Assembly: GCA_023251695.1 (NCBI GenBank)
Contig: JAHEYE010000070.1
Location: forward strand, 1-13,525
DNA from: Sphingobacteriaceae bacterium
Lineage (GTDB): Bacteria > Bacteroidota > Bacteroidia > B-17B0 > Aurantibacillaceae
Reading direction: 5' to 3'
DNA length: 13,525 nucleotides
Part shown: one piece after another, positions 1 to 7,500 of the stretch
How positions within the stretch are numbered: position 1 is the stretch's first letter
Layout of the letters: every line of letters starts with the position of its first letter
Program-made: the position numbers and the translations under genes
The notes under the pieces: generated by a model
Told to the model about the DNA's origin: nothing
Databases searched by the model: none
Seen by the model: only the letters and a program-made list of their open reading frames with translations

Positions 1-234
1 TCTAACAATACGGGTATCGCAGTTTTTCTATTCCTTATTTTAATGCAACTAAAGAACCGCTATAGGTTTTGGATCTTTTTGTTTCCGCTAATTATTGAAT
101 ACAGCCGGATGTATTTAGGCGTGCATTATCCAAGTGATATTTTATGTGGCACCCTCGATGGAATTTTGTGGGGATTTGTTTTTTATAAAGTGTTCCAATA
201 TTTAAGTAAGAAATGGAATGTTGAAGAGGTGTAA
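1..234 (+). CDS. PAP2-family phosphatase, C-terminal part (cut by window edge)
   Basis: The frame is open from base 1 to the TAA ending at 234, so this is the last ~77 codons of a longer gene; the internal ATG at 43 is probably not the true start. The segment SRMYLGVHYPSDILCG matches the third signature motif of the PAP2/phosphatidic acid phosphatase superfamily (SRxxxxxHxxxD), with its His and Asp at the catalytic site. Hydrophobic stretches on either side fit the last two membrane helices of a small integral membrane lipid phosphatase (for example an undecaprenyl-pyrophosphate or PgpB-like enzyme). The substrate cannot be told from this fragment. The upstream PSGH-type motif would lie outside the window. 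Its end overlaps the next gene by 17 bases in another frame, suggesting co-transcription. Confidence 0.85.
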   Translation, partial: SNNTGIAVFLFLILMQLKNRYRFWIFLFPLIIEYSRMYLGVHYPSDILCGTLDGILWGFVFYKVFQYLSKKWNVEEV

Positions 235-1081
235 TATAATTTTGTTTATTTTCCTCACCCATTGCGTTGTAGCACAACTGCCCGAAACCGACCTATGGCT
301 TTTCAAAATTAAGACTGAAGACAAAAAATTAATTTTAGGTGAGGGTAAAAATATTACTTCCCGCAAAGGTTACGACAACCAACCTTTTTTTACACCCGAT
401 AACAAAAGTATTTTATATGTAAGTATCCGGGAAGACAAACAAGCTGATGTTTATCGCTATGATTTAGGGAAAGAACAATCGTTTCAATTAACCAAAACCA
501 AGGAAAGTGAATATTCGCCTATGTACACACCTGACGGTAAAAGTATTTCCTGTGTGGTAGTGGAGGCTGACTCCACACAACGTTTATGGTTGTATAATTT
601 GGATGGTACTGTAAAAAAATGTTACAACGAAGGGATTGATTCGATTGGTTATTATTCTTGGCTCACAAACGATACTTTATTATATTATAAATTAACGGAA
701 CCCCATTCGTTAAGGATGTTCGTTGAAATGGGTAAGGCGGATAAATGGATATGTAATAGTCCGACACGCGCTTTTAAGTTTATGGAAGGAAATAATTTTA
801 TTTACGGAATTAAAGATTCTGTTTCGGTACAATACCGTTATTATAATACGGTTACACGGAGAAGTGAAGTGTATGCTGATACCAAAAGCAAGAGCGAAGA
901 TTTTATCTGGCATAAAAATTACGGAATCATTAAATCGGAGGGCACAAAACTGCTTTGGTATAATGCTGACGGGAAAACCTGGAATGTTCTTTTTGATTTT
1001 GCCTCAGCGGGAATCAAGAAAATTACCAGATTTGCTTTTGATTCAAAAACTAAAAACGTGGTAATAGTGGACAATAACTAA
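218..1081 (+). CDS. Secreted PD40/TolB-like beta-propeller protein
   Basis: 287 residues. The N-terminus (LKRC, then a hydrophobic run ending CVVAQ) is a Sec signal peptide, so the protein is probably periplasmic. Two clear PD40 (TolB-type WD40-like) repeats are visible: QPFFTPDNKSILYVS near residue 55 and SPMYTPDGKSISCVVV near residue 102. Weaker blades follow, with strands such as QRLWLYNLDG and TKLLWYNADGK. This suggests one six- or seven-bladed propeller and no other domain. Proteins of this kind usually bind partners or ligands in the periplasm; no enzymatic motif is visible. The start lies inside the end of the phosphatase gene (17-base overlap) and the stop is 6 bases before the next gene, so the three genes look like one transcription unit. 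The specific role is unknown. Confidence 0.82.
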   Translation: MLKRCNIILFIFLTHCVVAQLPETDLWLFKIKTEDKKLILGEGKNITSRKGYDNQPFFTPDNKSILYVSIREDKQADVYRYDLGKEQSFQLTKTKESEYSPMYTPDGKSISCVVVEADSTQRLWLYNLDGTVKKCYNEGIDSIGYYSWLTNDTLLYYKLTEPHSLRMFVEMGKADKWICNSPTRAFKFMEGNNFIYGIKDSVSVQYRYYNTVTRRSEVYADTKSKSEDFIWHKNYGIIKSEGTKLLWYNADGKTWNVLFDFASAGIKKITRFAFDSKTKNVVIVDNN

Positions 1082-1087
1082 TAGGCA

Positions 1088-2611
1088 TTGATTATTTTTA
1101 CAATATATTTAATTGTACTTTGTTTTATCATTTATAAAACATCGCTCTTCGGTTTGCTGAAAGATGATGTGCTGAATCCGAAATTTTATCTGACTGTTTT
1201 CCTGATAAAAATTTGTGCCATTGCTGCATTTTATGTTTTATACATGAAACTGTACGGCAGCATTTATTATTCGGATACCGGAAATTTTTACCGCGATTCA
1301 AAGATTATTCACAATATTGCTTTTTCTAATTTTGGTGAGTTCTTTAAACTCATGTTTGGTTTTCAGGACGACGGTGAGGGCTCCTATATCTTCGAGAATT
1401 TTTTGAAACCGACAACAACATGGGACAAAACCAACGCTGAGGTCCTTTACAATGATAACAGGTTAATATTACGCATGCACGCACTTATTCATTTTATTTC
1501 GTTCGGGAATTACGCTGTACACGCTTTATTCAGTTGTTTTTTATCATTCATTGGTATTCATTGGATTTACAAAACATTTAAGCAGCAATTCATAAATAAA
1601 GAAATTTATTTTTTCCTCATCTGGGTTTTGTTCCCGGGCGTTTGGTTCTGGACCTCCGGACTGTTTAAAGAAGGCCCGGCACTTTTTTTACTGGGAATGC
1701 TTTTAATTTCACTCAAGCGCGTTATTGCCGAAAGGAGATACTCCGTAAAAAACCTGATTATGCTTTTTATCGCACTGCAGTTGAGTGTCGCGTTTAAATC
1801 GTACCTCATGGTTCCTGTTATGCTTGCTACCATTGTATTTTATGGGGTAAAAAACAGAACCGATAAAAAAGTCGGGCTTAAATATATAGTTTGGCTGATC
1901 ATAGTATTTCTTGCCACCAATCTCACACTAAAATTATTATTTGAAAAAGATTGCGTTAGACTTTTGTCGGGTCGCCAACAAACTTTTCTGGATGTTTCAC
2001 ACGGGGGGATTTTTGTTGCGGCTGACGGGAAATATCTGAGAATTGAATATGATTATAATTTAGTGCAGCTTGATTCCTCTGCAGCGGAAGTAAAAGCAAA
2101 AATCAAGCCGGGTGTTCCATATATGTATTGGAACGAAAGTAATATGGCAGATACTTTAAAGTGCGGAGGTAATACGGATACTTCAAAAATTTACACGCTG
2201 ATACACGTTATACCAAAATCTAATTCCACATTTACCCCGTCGGTTTTAGTTACGGATGGGTGGTCGTTTGTAAAATCAATTCCATACTCATTATGCGTTG
2301 CGCTGTTCAAGCCATTTTTTTATGATGCTAGAAATACAATCGATTTAATAAGTTCCATCGAAAATTTAATGCTTCTTCTTTTTCTGTTTATCTTCATTTA
2401 TAACGTATTTAAAAGAGGACTCCACAATCCCTATTATTTTTATTTTTTAAGTATGGCCATAATGGTACTTATCATTATTGGTATAACCTCTCCAAATTTG
2501 GGCGCCATTCAGAGGTACAGGGCCCTGATTGTTCCTTTTGTATTGCTAACAGCCCTGTTAAGCAGTACTATAAAGGATCACCCGAAGCTCAGCAATTTCT
2601 TTAAAAACTAA
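1088..2611 (+). CDS. Polytopic membrane protein, GT-C-like layout, function unknown
   Basis: 507 residues with about nine to ten hydrophobic helices (roughly 2-20, 33-53, 140-160, 173-190, 196-210, 222-252, 264-284, 424-441, 449-467, 478-493). A large hydrophilic loop spans about 286-395. The first extracytoplasmic loop holds an acidic patch (YSDTGNFYRDSK, D63/D70) and the C-terminal end has QRYRALIVPF. This order, with an early acidic loop and a late RYR before the last helix, resembles GT-C membrane glycosyltransferases, but no family-specific motif was recognised, so that reading is tentative. The start is a TTG: the frame has a stop at 1082-1084 and the next ATG (codon 53) would remove the first two helices. 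It sits 6 bases after the propeller gene. It could also be an unrelated transporter-like protein. Confidence 0.75.
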   Translation: MIIFTIYLIVLCFIIYKTSLFGLLKDDVLNPKFYLTVFLIKICAIAAFYVLYMKLYGSIYYSDTGNFYRDSKIIHNIAFSNFGEFFKLMFGFQDDGEGSYIFENFLKPTTTWDKTNAEVLYNDNRLILRMHALIHFISFGNYAVHALFSCFLSFIGIHWIYKTFKQQFINKEIYFFLIWVLFPGVWFWTSGLFKEGPALFLLGMLLISLKRVIAERRYSVKNLIMLFIALQLSVAFKSYLMVPVMLATIVFYGVKNRTDKKVGLKYIVWLIIVFLATNLTLKLLFEKDCVRLLSGRQQTFLDVSHGGIFVAADGKYLRIEYDYNLVQLDSSAAEVKAKIKPGVPYMYWNESNMADTLKCGGNTDTSKIYTLIHVIPKSNSTFTPSVLVTDGWSFVKSIPYSLCVALFKPFFYDARNTIDLISSIENLMLLLFLFIFIYNVFKRGLHNPYYFYFLSMAIMVLIIIGITSPNLGAIQRYRALIVPFVLLTALLSSTIKDHPKLSNFFKN

Positions 2612-2657
2612 GGGTGTTTTGCGAATAAAATTTTAACTTTAAAACTTATAATTTTTA

Positions 2658-4295
2658 ATGAGTTTATTCCGTAAAAAACCACTCTCTCATGTTGGAGCCG
2701 ATGAATCTGCGCATGGTTCACTGCACAAAGTTTTAAGTGTCCGCGATTTAACTTTTTTCGGTATCGCCGCAATTATTGGTGCCGGAAGTTTCAGTAGTAT
2801 CGGCTCAGCTTGTTTCAGTGGCGGTCCCGGCGTTATTTTTCTCTTTATTATTTGTGCTGTCGCCTGTGGTTTCACCGCGATGTGTTATGCTGAATTTGCA
2901 TCACGTGTTCCTGCATCGGGCAGTGCTTACACTTATGCTTATGTTTCTTTTGGTGAAGTTTTTGCCTGGATAATCGGATGGGCCTTATTAATGGAATATT
3001 CCATCGGAAATATTTATGTGGCTTTTTCGTGGAGCGGCTATTTTACCAATTTAATGGAAGGATTTAATATTCACGTACCGGAATGGTTAACGATTAATTA
3101 TTCTGAAGCGCACCAATCATTTATTGATAATGTTGCCGGAGAGGGATTAGCCGCATGGGCATCCGCTCCTGAAATCGGCGGACTAAAAATAATATTTGAT
3201 TTACCGGCTGTAGTCATAAACATTATTGTAACCTGGTTAGTTTATGTGGGTACTAAAGAATCGCGTAATGCAAGTAATATAATGGTGATGGTAAAACTCG
3301 CGATTATTGTTCTCGTCATTATTGTCGGTGCGTTTTATATTGACATTGAGAATTGGACGCCCTTTATGCCAAATGGATTCGGTGGTGTAATGGGAGGAGT
3401 AGCTGCTGTGTTTTTCGCTTACATTGGTTTCGATGCTGTTTCAACATTAGCTGAAGAAAGCAAAAACCCGCAGCGTGATTTACCGAGGGGAATGATTTAT
3501 TCGCTCGTGATTTGCACTGTTGTATTTGTGATATTAGCCCTTGTATTAACCGGAATGGTTTCGTATTCCGAATTAAACGTATCAGATCCTTTAGCGGAAG
3601 TCTTTTCGAAAAAAGGTGTGAAGTGGATGCTGTTTGTTGTTTCCATTGCTGCTGTGGTTGCTATGACGTCTGTAATTTTAGTGTTCCAAATGGGACAGCC
3701 ACGTATTTGGATGAGCATGAGCAGGGATGGATTGTTGCCTAAAAAATTCGCCACCATTCATCCTAAATATAAAACCCCGGGCTTTTCTACAATCATGACA
3801 GGCTTAGTTGTTGGCATTCCTTTGTTTTTTACGAATCCGAAATTCGTTTTAGATTTTACAAGTATAGGAACATTGTTTGCTTTTGTTTTGGTATGCGGCG
3901 GTGTTTTGACATTACCCGTAAAACAAAAAGAACCCGGAAAATTCCATTTGCCTTTTATAAACGGAAAATTCATTCTGCCTATTATTATACTAATCACTTT
4001 CATTTTAATATTTTATTTCAATCCTGACTTCTTAAGCCAGCAATTTAATATTTCTGACGGCAACGCGGCAAAAAACATTCCTATGATTGTTTTCCTTTTA
4101 TTATGTATTGTGATGGCTGTTTTGACTTTCATTAAAAATCTTTCCTTGATTCCGGTGCTTGGCCTATTATCCTGTTGTTATTTATTAACCGGTATGGAAG
4201 CCAGTAACTGGATTTGGTTTAGTGTTTGGTTGCTGATTGGTTTGGTGGTTTATTTATGTTACGGTTATCGAAAAAGTAAATTAAATATAAAATAA
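2658..4295 (+). CDS. APC-superfamily amino-acid permease
   Basis: 545 residues with about 12-14 membrane helices. Hallmarks of the APC amino-acid/cation family are present. TM1 has the unwound substrate-binding stretch GIAAIIGAGSF (residues 35-45). TM2-3 holds MCYAEFASRVPASGSAYTY (75-93) followed by FGE. TM6 and its loop carry GFDAVSTLAEESKNPQRDLP (257-276), the family signature. The overall form resembles the CAT / YfnA / ApcT group, which moves amino acids by proton- or cation-coupled transport across the inner membrane; the exact substrate is not visible. The first 30 residues are cytoplasmic. A hydrophilic segment of about 45 residues (135-178) after TM3-4 is longer than I expect for this group. 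It follows a 46-base gap and is the first gene of a tight cluster: the next gene starts 3 bases after its stop. Confidence 0.92.
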   Translation: MSLFRKKPLSHVGADESAHGSLHKVLSVRDLTFFGIAAIIGAGSFSSIGSACFSGGPGVIFLFIICAVACGFTAMCYAEFASRVPASGSAYTYAYVSFGEVFAWIIGWALLMEYSIGNIYVAFSWSGYFTNLMEGFNIHVPEWLTINYSEAHQSFIDNVAGEGLAAWASAPEIGGLKIIFDLPAVVINIIVTWLVYVGTKESRNASNIMVMVKLAIIVLVIIVGAFYIDIENWTPFMPNGFGGVMGGVAAVFFAYIGFDAVSTLAEESKNPQRDLPRGMIYSLVICTVVFVILALVLTGMVSYSELNVSDPLAEVFSKKGVKWMLFVVSIAAVVAMTSVILVFQMGQPRIWMSMSRDGLLPKKFATIHPKYKTPGFSTIMTGLVVGIPLFFTNPKFVLDFTSIGTLFAFVLVCGGVLTLPVKQKEPGKFHLPFINGKFILPIIILITFILIFYFNPDFLSQQFNISDGNAAKNIPMIVFLLLCIVMAVLTFIKNLSLIPVLGLLSCCYLLTGMEASNWIWFSVWLLIGLVVYLCYGYRKSKLNIK

Positions 4296-4298
4296 ATT

Positions 4299-5054
4299 AT
4301 GATAGCACTCGTTACAGGAGCAACTTCGGGCATTGGGAAAAGCACGGCGGAAATTTTTGCCGGCAATGGTTACGATGTTATTATTACCGGTCGCCGTGAA
4401 GAACGCCTATCTGAATTTAAGAAAAACCTTGAATCAAAATATAAAATAAAAGTTCTTGCGCTTTGTTTCGATATCCGTCAGGTTGCTGAAGTTGAAAAAG
4501 CTATCAATAGTTTACCTGCCGATTTCAAAAAAATTGATGTTCTCGTTAACAACGCCGGACTTGCGGCAGGATTATCCTCAATACAGGATGGGAATATTGA
4601 TCATTGGGAAAGAATGATTGATACCAATATCAAAGGATTACTTTACATAACAAAATCGGTAAGTAAAGTAATGATAGAAAATAAAAAAGGACATATCATC
4701 AATGTTGGTTCCATTGCAGGAAAAGAAGCGTATGCCAATGGAAATGTGTATTGCGGAACAAAACATGCGGTGGATGCTTTGAGTAAAAGCATGAGAATTG
4801 ATTTATTACAGCACGGAATAAAGGTATCTGCCGTAAATCCCGGTATGGTAGAAACCGAGTTCAGTGTTGTACGATTTGATGGTGATGAGAGCCGTGCTAA
4901 AAAAGTGTATGAAGGCCTTCAGCCTCTATCGCCTGATGATGTTGCGGAAACAATTTACTGGATGGCATCGCGGCCTGCTCATGTAAACATAAACGATGTT
5001 ATCATCATGCCAAGCGCGCAAGCTAATTCAACAACTGTAAAACGACATGCATAA
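4299..5054 (+). CDS. Short-chain dehydrogenase/reductase, YdfG-like
   Basis: 251 residues, the usual size for a classical SDR. All key elements are present: TGATSGIG at residues 6-13 (glycine-rich nucleotide site), GRR at 31-33 (two Arg after strand 2, favouring NADP(H)), D58 and NNAG at 84-87, N110 in DTNIKG, the catalytic S138, and YCGTK with Y151 and K155. PG at about 183-184 and the following VETEF fit the substrate loop. The sequence is closest in feel to the YdfG group (3-hydroxy acid / serine dehydrogenases), which oxidise small beta-hydroxy acids; the real substrate is unproven. The start is 3 bases downstream of the permease stop, so co-expression with an amino-acid importer is likely. 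That would suit a hydroxy-amino-acid substrate, but this is inference. Confidence 0.93.
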   Translation: MIALVTGATSGIGKSTAEIFAGNGYDVIITGRREERLSEFKKNLESKYKIKVLALCFDIRQVAEVEKAINSLPADFKKIDVLVNNAGLAAGLSSIQDGNIDHWERMIDTNIKGLLYITKSVSKVMIENKKGHIINVGSIAGKEAYANGNVYCGTKHAVDALSKSMRIDLLQHGIKVSAVNPGMVETEFSVVRFDGDESRAKKVYEGLQPLSPDDVAETIYWMASRPAHVNINDVIIMPSAQANSTTVKRHA

Positions 5055-5059
5055 GAAAT

Positions 5060-5818
5060 ATGTATAAATCAAAATTTATACCTTTTGCTTTTTTATTTGT
5101 TCTGTTAAGCAGCACCGGCTTTTCCGATAATAATCCTTTCTTTAAAAAAATGCAGGTGATGGGCGAGTCGCGCATTATGCGTACGCGTATTATGATAGCG
5201 CCTGTTATCAGTTTTTATAAAATCAACGCCAACCACGCCTCAAATCCTCAGCAGAAAATGTCGGGCTTATTTAGTTGGCGGCAGGAAGTACGTTTAACGC
5301 ATAAGCATAATATGTATTTTTTATTTGGTGCCGAGTATATGGTGCATGGACTAAATTTCAATTCATATTATTTTAAACCCGACAGTATTCAATTGTATAC
5401 GGGTAGCATGAATTACACATATTCCTTATATGTTCATGAGATTGATGTGCCTTTGCAATTAAAATTGTGTTTTAATCATGAAAATAACGCACGTTTTACG
5501 CCTTATTTTATTGCGGGATATCATTTCCGGATTTTACTCGACGGGAACCTGAAAGTAAAACAGGATGGCGAATTAATTCAGAAGACTTTCGAAGTTATCA
5601 GTTTTAAAAATCCTTTGTTCAGTAAACGCAATAATCCATTTGTGAGTGTGACCCTTGGAATCCAGAAAAATGATCTGAAGACTTTCAGGAAAGCTGTTTT
5701 TGCAGAAGTCACATACCGTTATGGTTTTTCGCCCTATCTTTTGAAAGATACGTTTACACCATCCTCACTTTACATCACCGGAAATCATTTAACGATTGGG
5801 CTTGGGTTTAAGTTTTAA
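5060..5818 (+). CDS. Outer-membrane beta-barrel protein (PorT-like type)
   Basis: 252 residues. A signal peptide (residues 1-22, ending SSTGFSD) is followed by amphipathic strands with aromatic girdle residues, such as NMYFLFGAEYMVHGLNF, ARFTPYFIAGYHFRILL and AVFAEVTYRYGFSPYLL. The protein ends GLGFKF, with the terminal Phe typical of outer-membrane barrels. This matches the small Bacteroidota barrel families (outer-membrane beta-barrel/PorT-like, probably 8-10 strands). No ligand or enzymatic motif is visible. It lies 5 bases after the SDR gene and 11 bases before the TPR gene, within one probable operon. The last 60 bases of this gene occur again right after the TPR gene (7411-7470) with only synonymous changes, showing that a paralogue once stood nearby. 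Confidence 0.8.
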   Translation: MYKSKFIPFAFLFVLLSSTGFSDNNPFFKKMQVMGESRIMRTRIMIAPVISFYKINANHASNPQQKMSGLFSWRQEVRLTHKHNMYFLFGAEYMVHGLNFNSYYFKPDSIQLYTGSMNYTYSLYVHEIDVPLQLKLCFNHENNARFTPYFIAGYHFRILLDGNLKVKQDGELIQKTFEVISFKNPLFSKRNNPFVSVTLGIQKNDLKTFRKAVFAEVTYRYGFSPYLLKDTFTPSSLYITGNHLTIGLGFKF

Positions 5819-5829
5819 ATAATTAATAA

Positions 5830-7410
5830 ATGTGCAAAATGAGAGTATATTGTCTACGATTTTTATTTGTCTCTCTGCTTTGGAACACTGCCTATGCGCA
5901 AAATAAAAAGGGCGACAATACTATAGATTCCCTCCTCCAATTTTTAAAAACCTCAAAAGAAGATACTTCAGGAGTCAATGCCTTGAACCTTTTAAGTACC
6001 AAGCTCTGGTTCATACATAAACATGATTCTTCTCTGTTATTTTCTAATAAGGCTTTAGCCCTGGCTAAAAGATTAGATTACAAAAAAGGCTGTGGCGAGG
6101 CGTTTAATAACCTTGGTACTGTTTATTACAATACGGGCGATTACCCAGAAGCCATTAAAAATTATTCACTGGCTCTAACGATATTTGAAGAAACCGGGGA
6201 TAAAAAAAATAAAGCTTTTTCTTATAATTATATCGGTAATATTTACAGGAATCAGGGTGATTACAGCCGTGCCCTTCAGGAATATACAATTTCCTTGAAT
6301 TTACGGCAGAATATAAATGACAAAGCAGGAATAGGAGTTGTGTATAACAATATTGGAAACATTTATTATTTTCAGGGGGATTATCCAAAGGCGCTTAAGA
6401 ATTATCTGGACGCTATAAAAATAAAAGAAGAACTTAATGATAAAATAGGGCTTTCGCATTGCTATAGTAACATGTCGAATGTTTATTTCTATCAGCGGAA
6501 CTTCAAGGCAGCGTTAAAGACCTTATTTTCGGCTTTAAAATTACAGGAAGAATTCGGGGATAAAAAGGGGATGGCAACTTCTTACAATAACATTGGTGCT
6601 AATTACAAGGAGAATAATAATGTACCCGAAGCCCTAAAAATGTTTAAGGCCGCTATTAAACTAAATGAAGAAATATCGGACCAATCAAGTATTGCAGCCG
6701 GGTACAGTAATATCGGAACCATTTATTCGGAAGAGGGAAATTTTGAAGAAGCAGAAAAGAATTTTTTGGAAGCTTTGAAAATCTCTGAAGCCTTGAACGA
6801 TGTACAGGGTATTGCCGGTAATTATGGCTTCTTAGGCAAAAACTATATTATGCAGGGTAAATATCAGAAAGGTAAACAATGGCTATTGAAAGATCTGGCA
6901 TTATCTAAAGAGAACCGTTCGATGGAAGAAATAAAATTTTGCTATGAAAATATATCACTGGCAGATGACCTGATGGGAAATCATAAAAGCGCATTGGAAA
7001 ATTATAAAATGTACATCGTTTATAAGGATAGCCTTGTGAACGAAGAAAACACAAAAAAAACTGTACAAACACAAATGCAGCATGAGTTCGACAAAAAAGA
7101 AGCCGAAGCAAAGTCTGAGCAGGATAGAAAAGACGTAATTGTTAATGAGGAAAAACAAAGACACAAGCTCATTATTGCTTCTGTTTCCGTAGGATTATTT
7201 TTGGTATTGGTATTGGCCCTTGTGATCTTCAGGAGCCTTCGCCAGAACCAGAAGAAAAATAAAATCATTACAGAACAAAAAGAACTGGTAATGGAGAAAC
7301 AAAAAGAGATCATTGACAGTATACATTACGCAAAGCGGATCCAAAGAAGTATGATGCCACCCGAGAAATTCATCGACAGAACCCTAACAAGATTAGATAA
7401 ACTTAATTAA
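5830..7410 (+). CDS. TPR-repeat, single-TM protein lacking an output domain
   Basis: 526 residues. Signal peptide (cleavage probably after AYA, residue 23); an N-terminal segment with DSLLQFLKTSKEDTSGVN; then about eight TPR units of 40 residues in constant register (86-405), for example YNNIGNIYYFQGDYPKALKN; a charged stretch; a membrane helix at about 446-467; a coiled coil at 468-500; and the linker IIDSIHYAKRIQRSMMP at 494-510. In many Bacteroidota relatives this linker leads into a SpoIIE/PP2C phosphatase, but here the protein ends 16 residues later. It is therefore a periplasmic TPR sensor or scaffold with a short cytoplasmic coiled coil and no visible enzyme. The start may instead be the ATG at 5839 (MRVYCLRF), which gives a tidier signal peptide. 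It is the last gene of the cluster and converges on a second protein of the same design. Confidence 0.87.
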   Translation: MCKMRVYCLRFLFVSLLWNTAYAQNKKGDNTIDSLLQFLKTSKEDTSGVNALNLLSTKLWFIHKHDSSLLFSNKALALAKRLDYKKGCGEAFNNLGTVYYNTGDYPEAIKNYSLALTIFEETGDKKNKAFSYNYIGNIYRNQGDYSRALQEYTISLNLRQNINDKAGIGVVYNNIGNIYYFQGDYPKALKNYLDAIKIKEELNDKIGLSHCYSNMSNVYFYQRNFKAALKTLFSALKLQEEFGDKKGMATSYNNIGANYKENNNVPEALKMFKAAIKLNEEISDQSSIAAGYSNIGTIYSEEGNFEEAEKNFLEALKISEALNDVQGIAGNYGFLGKNYIMQGKYQKGKQWLLKDLALSKENRSMEEIKFCYENISLADDLMGNHKSALENYKMYIVYKDSLVNEENTKKTVQTQMQHEFDKKEAEAKSEQDRKDVIVNEEKQRHKLIIASVSVGLFLVLVLALVIFRSLRQNQKKNKIITEQKELVMEKQKEIIDSIHYAKRIQRSMMPPEKFIDRTLTRLDKLN

Positions 7411-7470
7411 CCATCCTCACTTTATATCACGGGCAACCATTTAACTATAGGGCTTGGGTTTAAGTTTTAA
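7411..7470 (+). pseudogene. Remnant of a second beta-barrel gene (3' end only)
   Basis: These 60 bases align without gaps to 5759-5818, the 3' end of the barrel gene: 54 of 60 identical. Both encode PSSLYITGNHLTIGLGFKF plus a TAA stop. All six differences fall at third codon positions and are synonymous (Tyr, Thr, Gly, Asn, Thr, Ile codons). The copy was therefore under protein-level selection after duplication and is best read as the tail of a lost barrel paralogue rather than a fresh duplication. It starts at the base after the TPR stop codon and is in the same frame as that gene. There is no start codon, so it should not be expressed on its own. A rearrangement joint at about 7410 is the simplest explanation. 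Confidence 0.8.
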
Positions 7471-7500
7471 GCAACCTAAATTCGCCTCAGAAAATTCGCT

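Noticed and set aside
710..1064. Overlapping open frames inside the propeller, permease and TPR genes on either strand
   Set aside because: They are shadows of well-supported genes and show no signal peptide, motif or independent start context.
2612..2657. Promoter in front of the permease gene
   Set aside because: TTTG at 2618-2621 and TAACTTTA at 2634-2641 are only 12 bases apart, and TAATTTTT at 2649-2656 is 27 bases away; neither spacing fits.
7411..7470. Readthrough extension of the TPR protein into the barrel tail as a real fusion
   Set aside because: The TAA stop at 7408-7410 is clear and the homologous - strand protein ends at the equivalent place, so a remnant is the simpler reading.
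7471..7500. Bidirectional terminator between the convergent TPR genes
   Set aside because: Only a four-base GGTT/AACC pairing was found; no stable hairpin with T runs.
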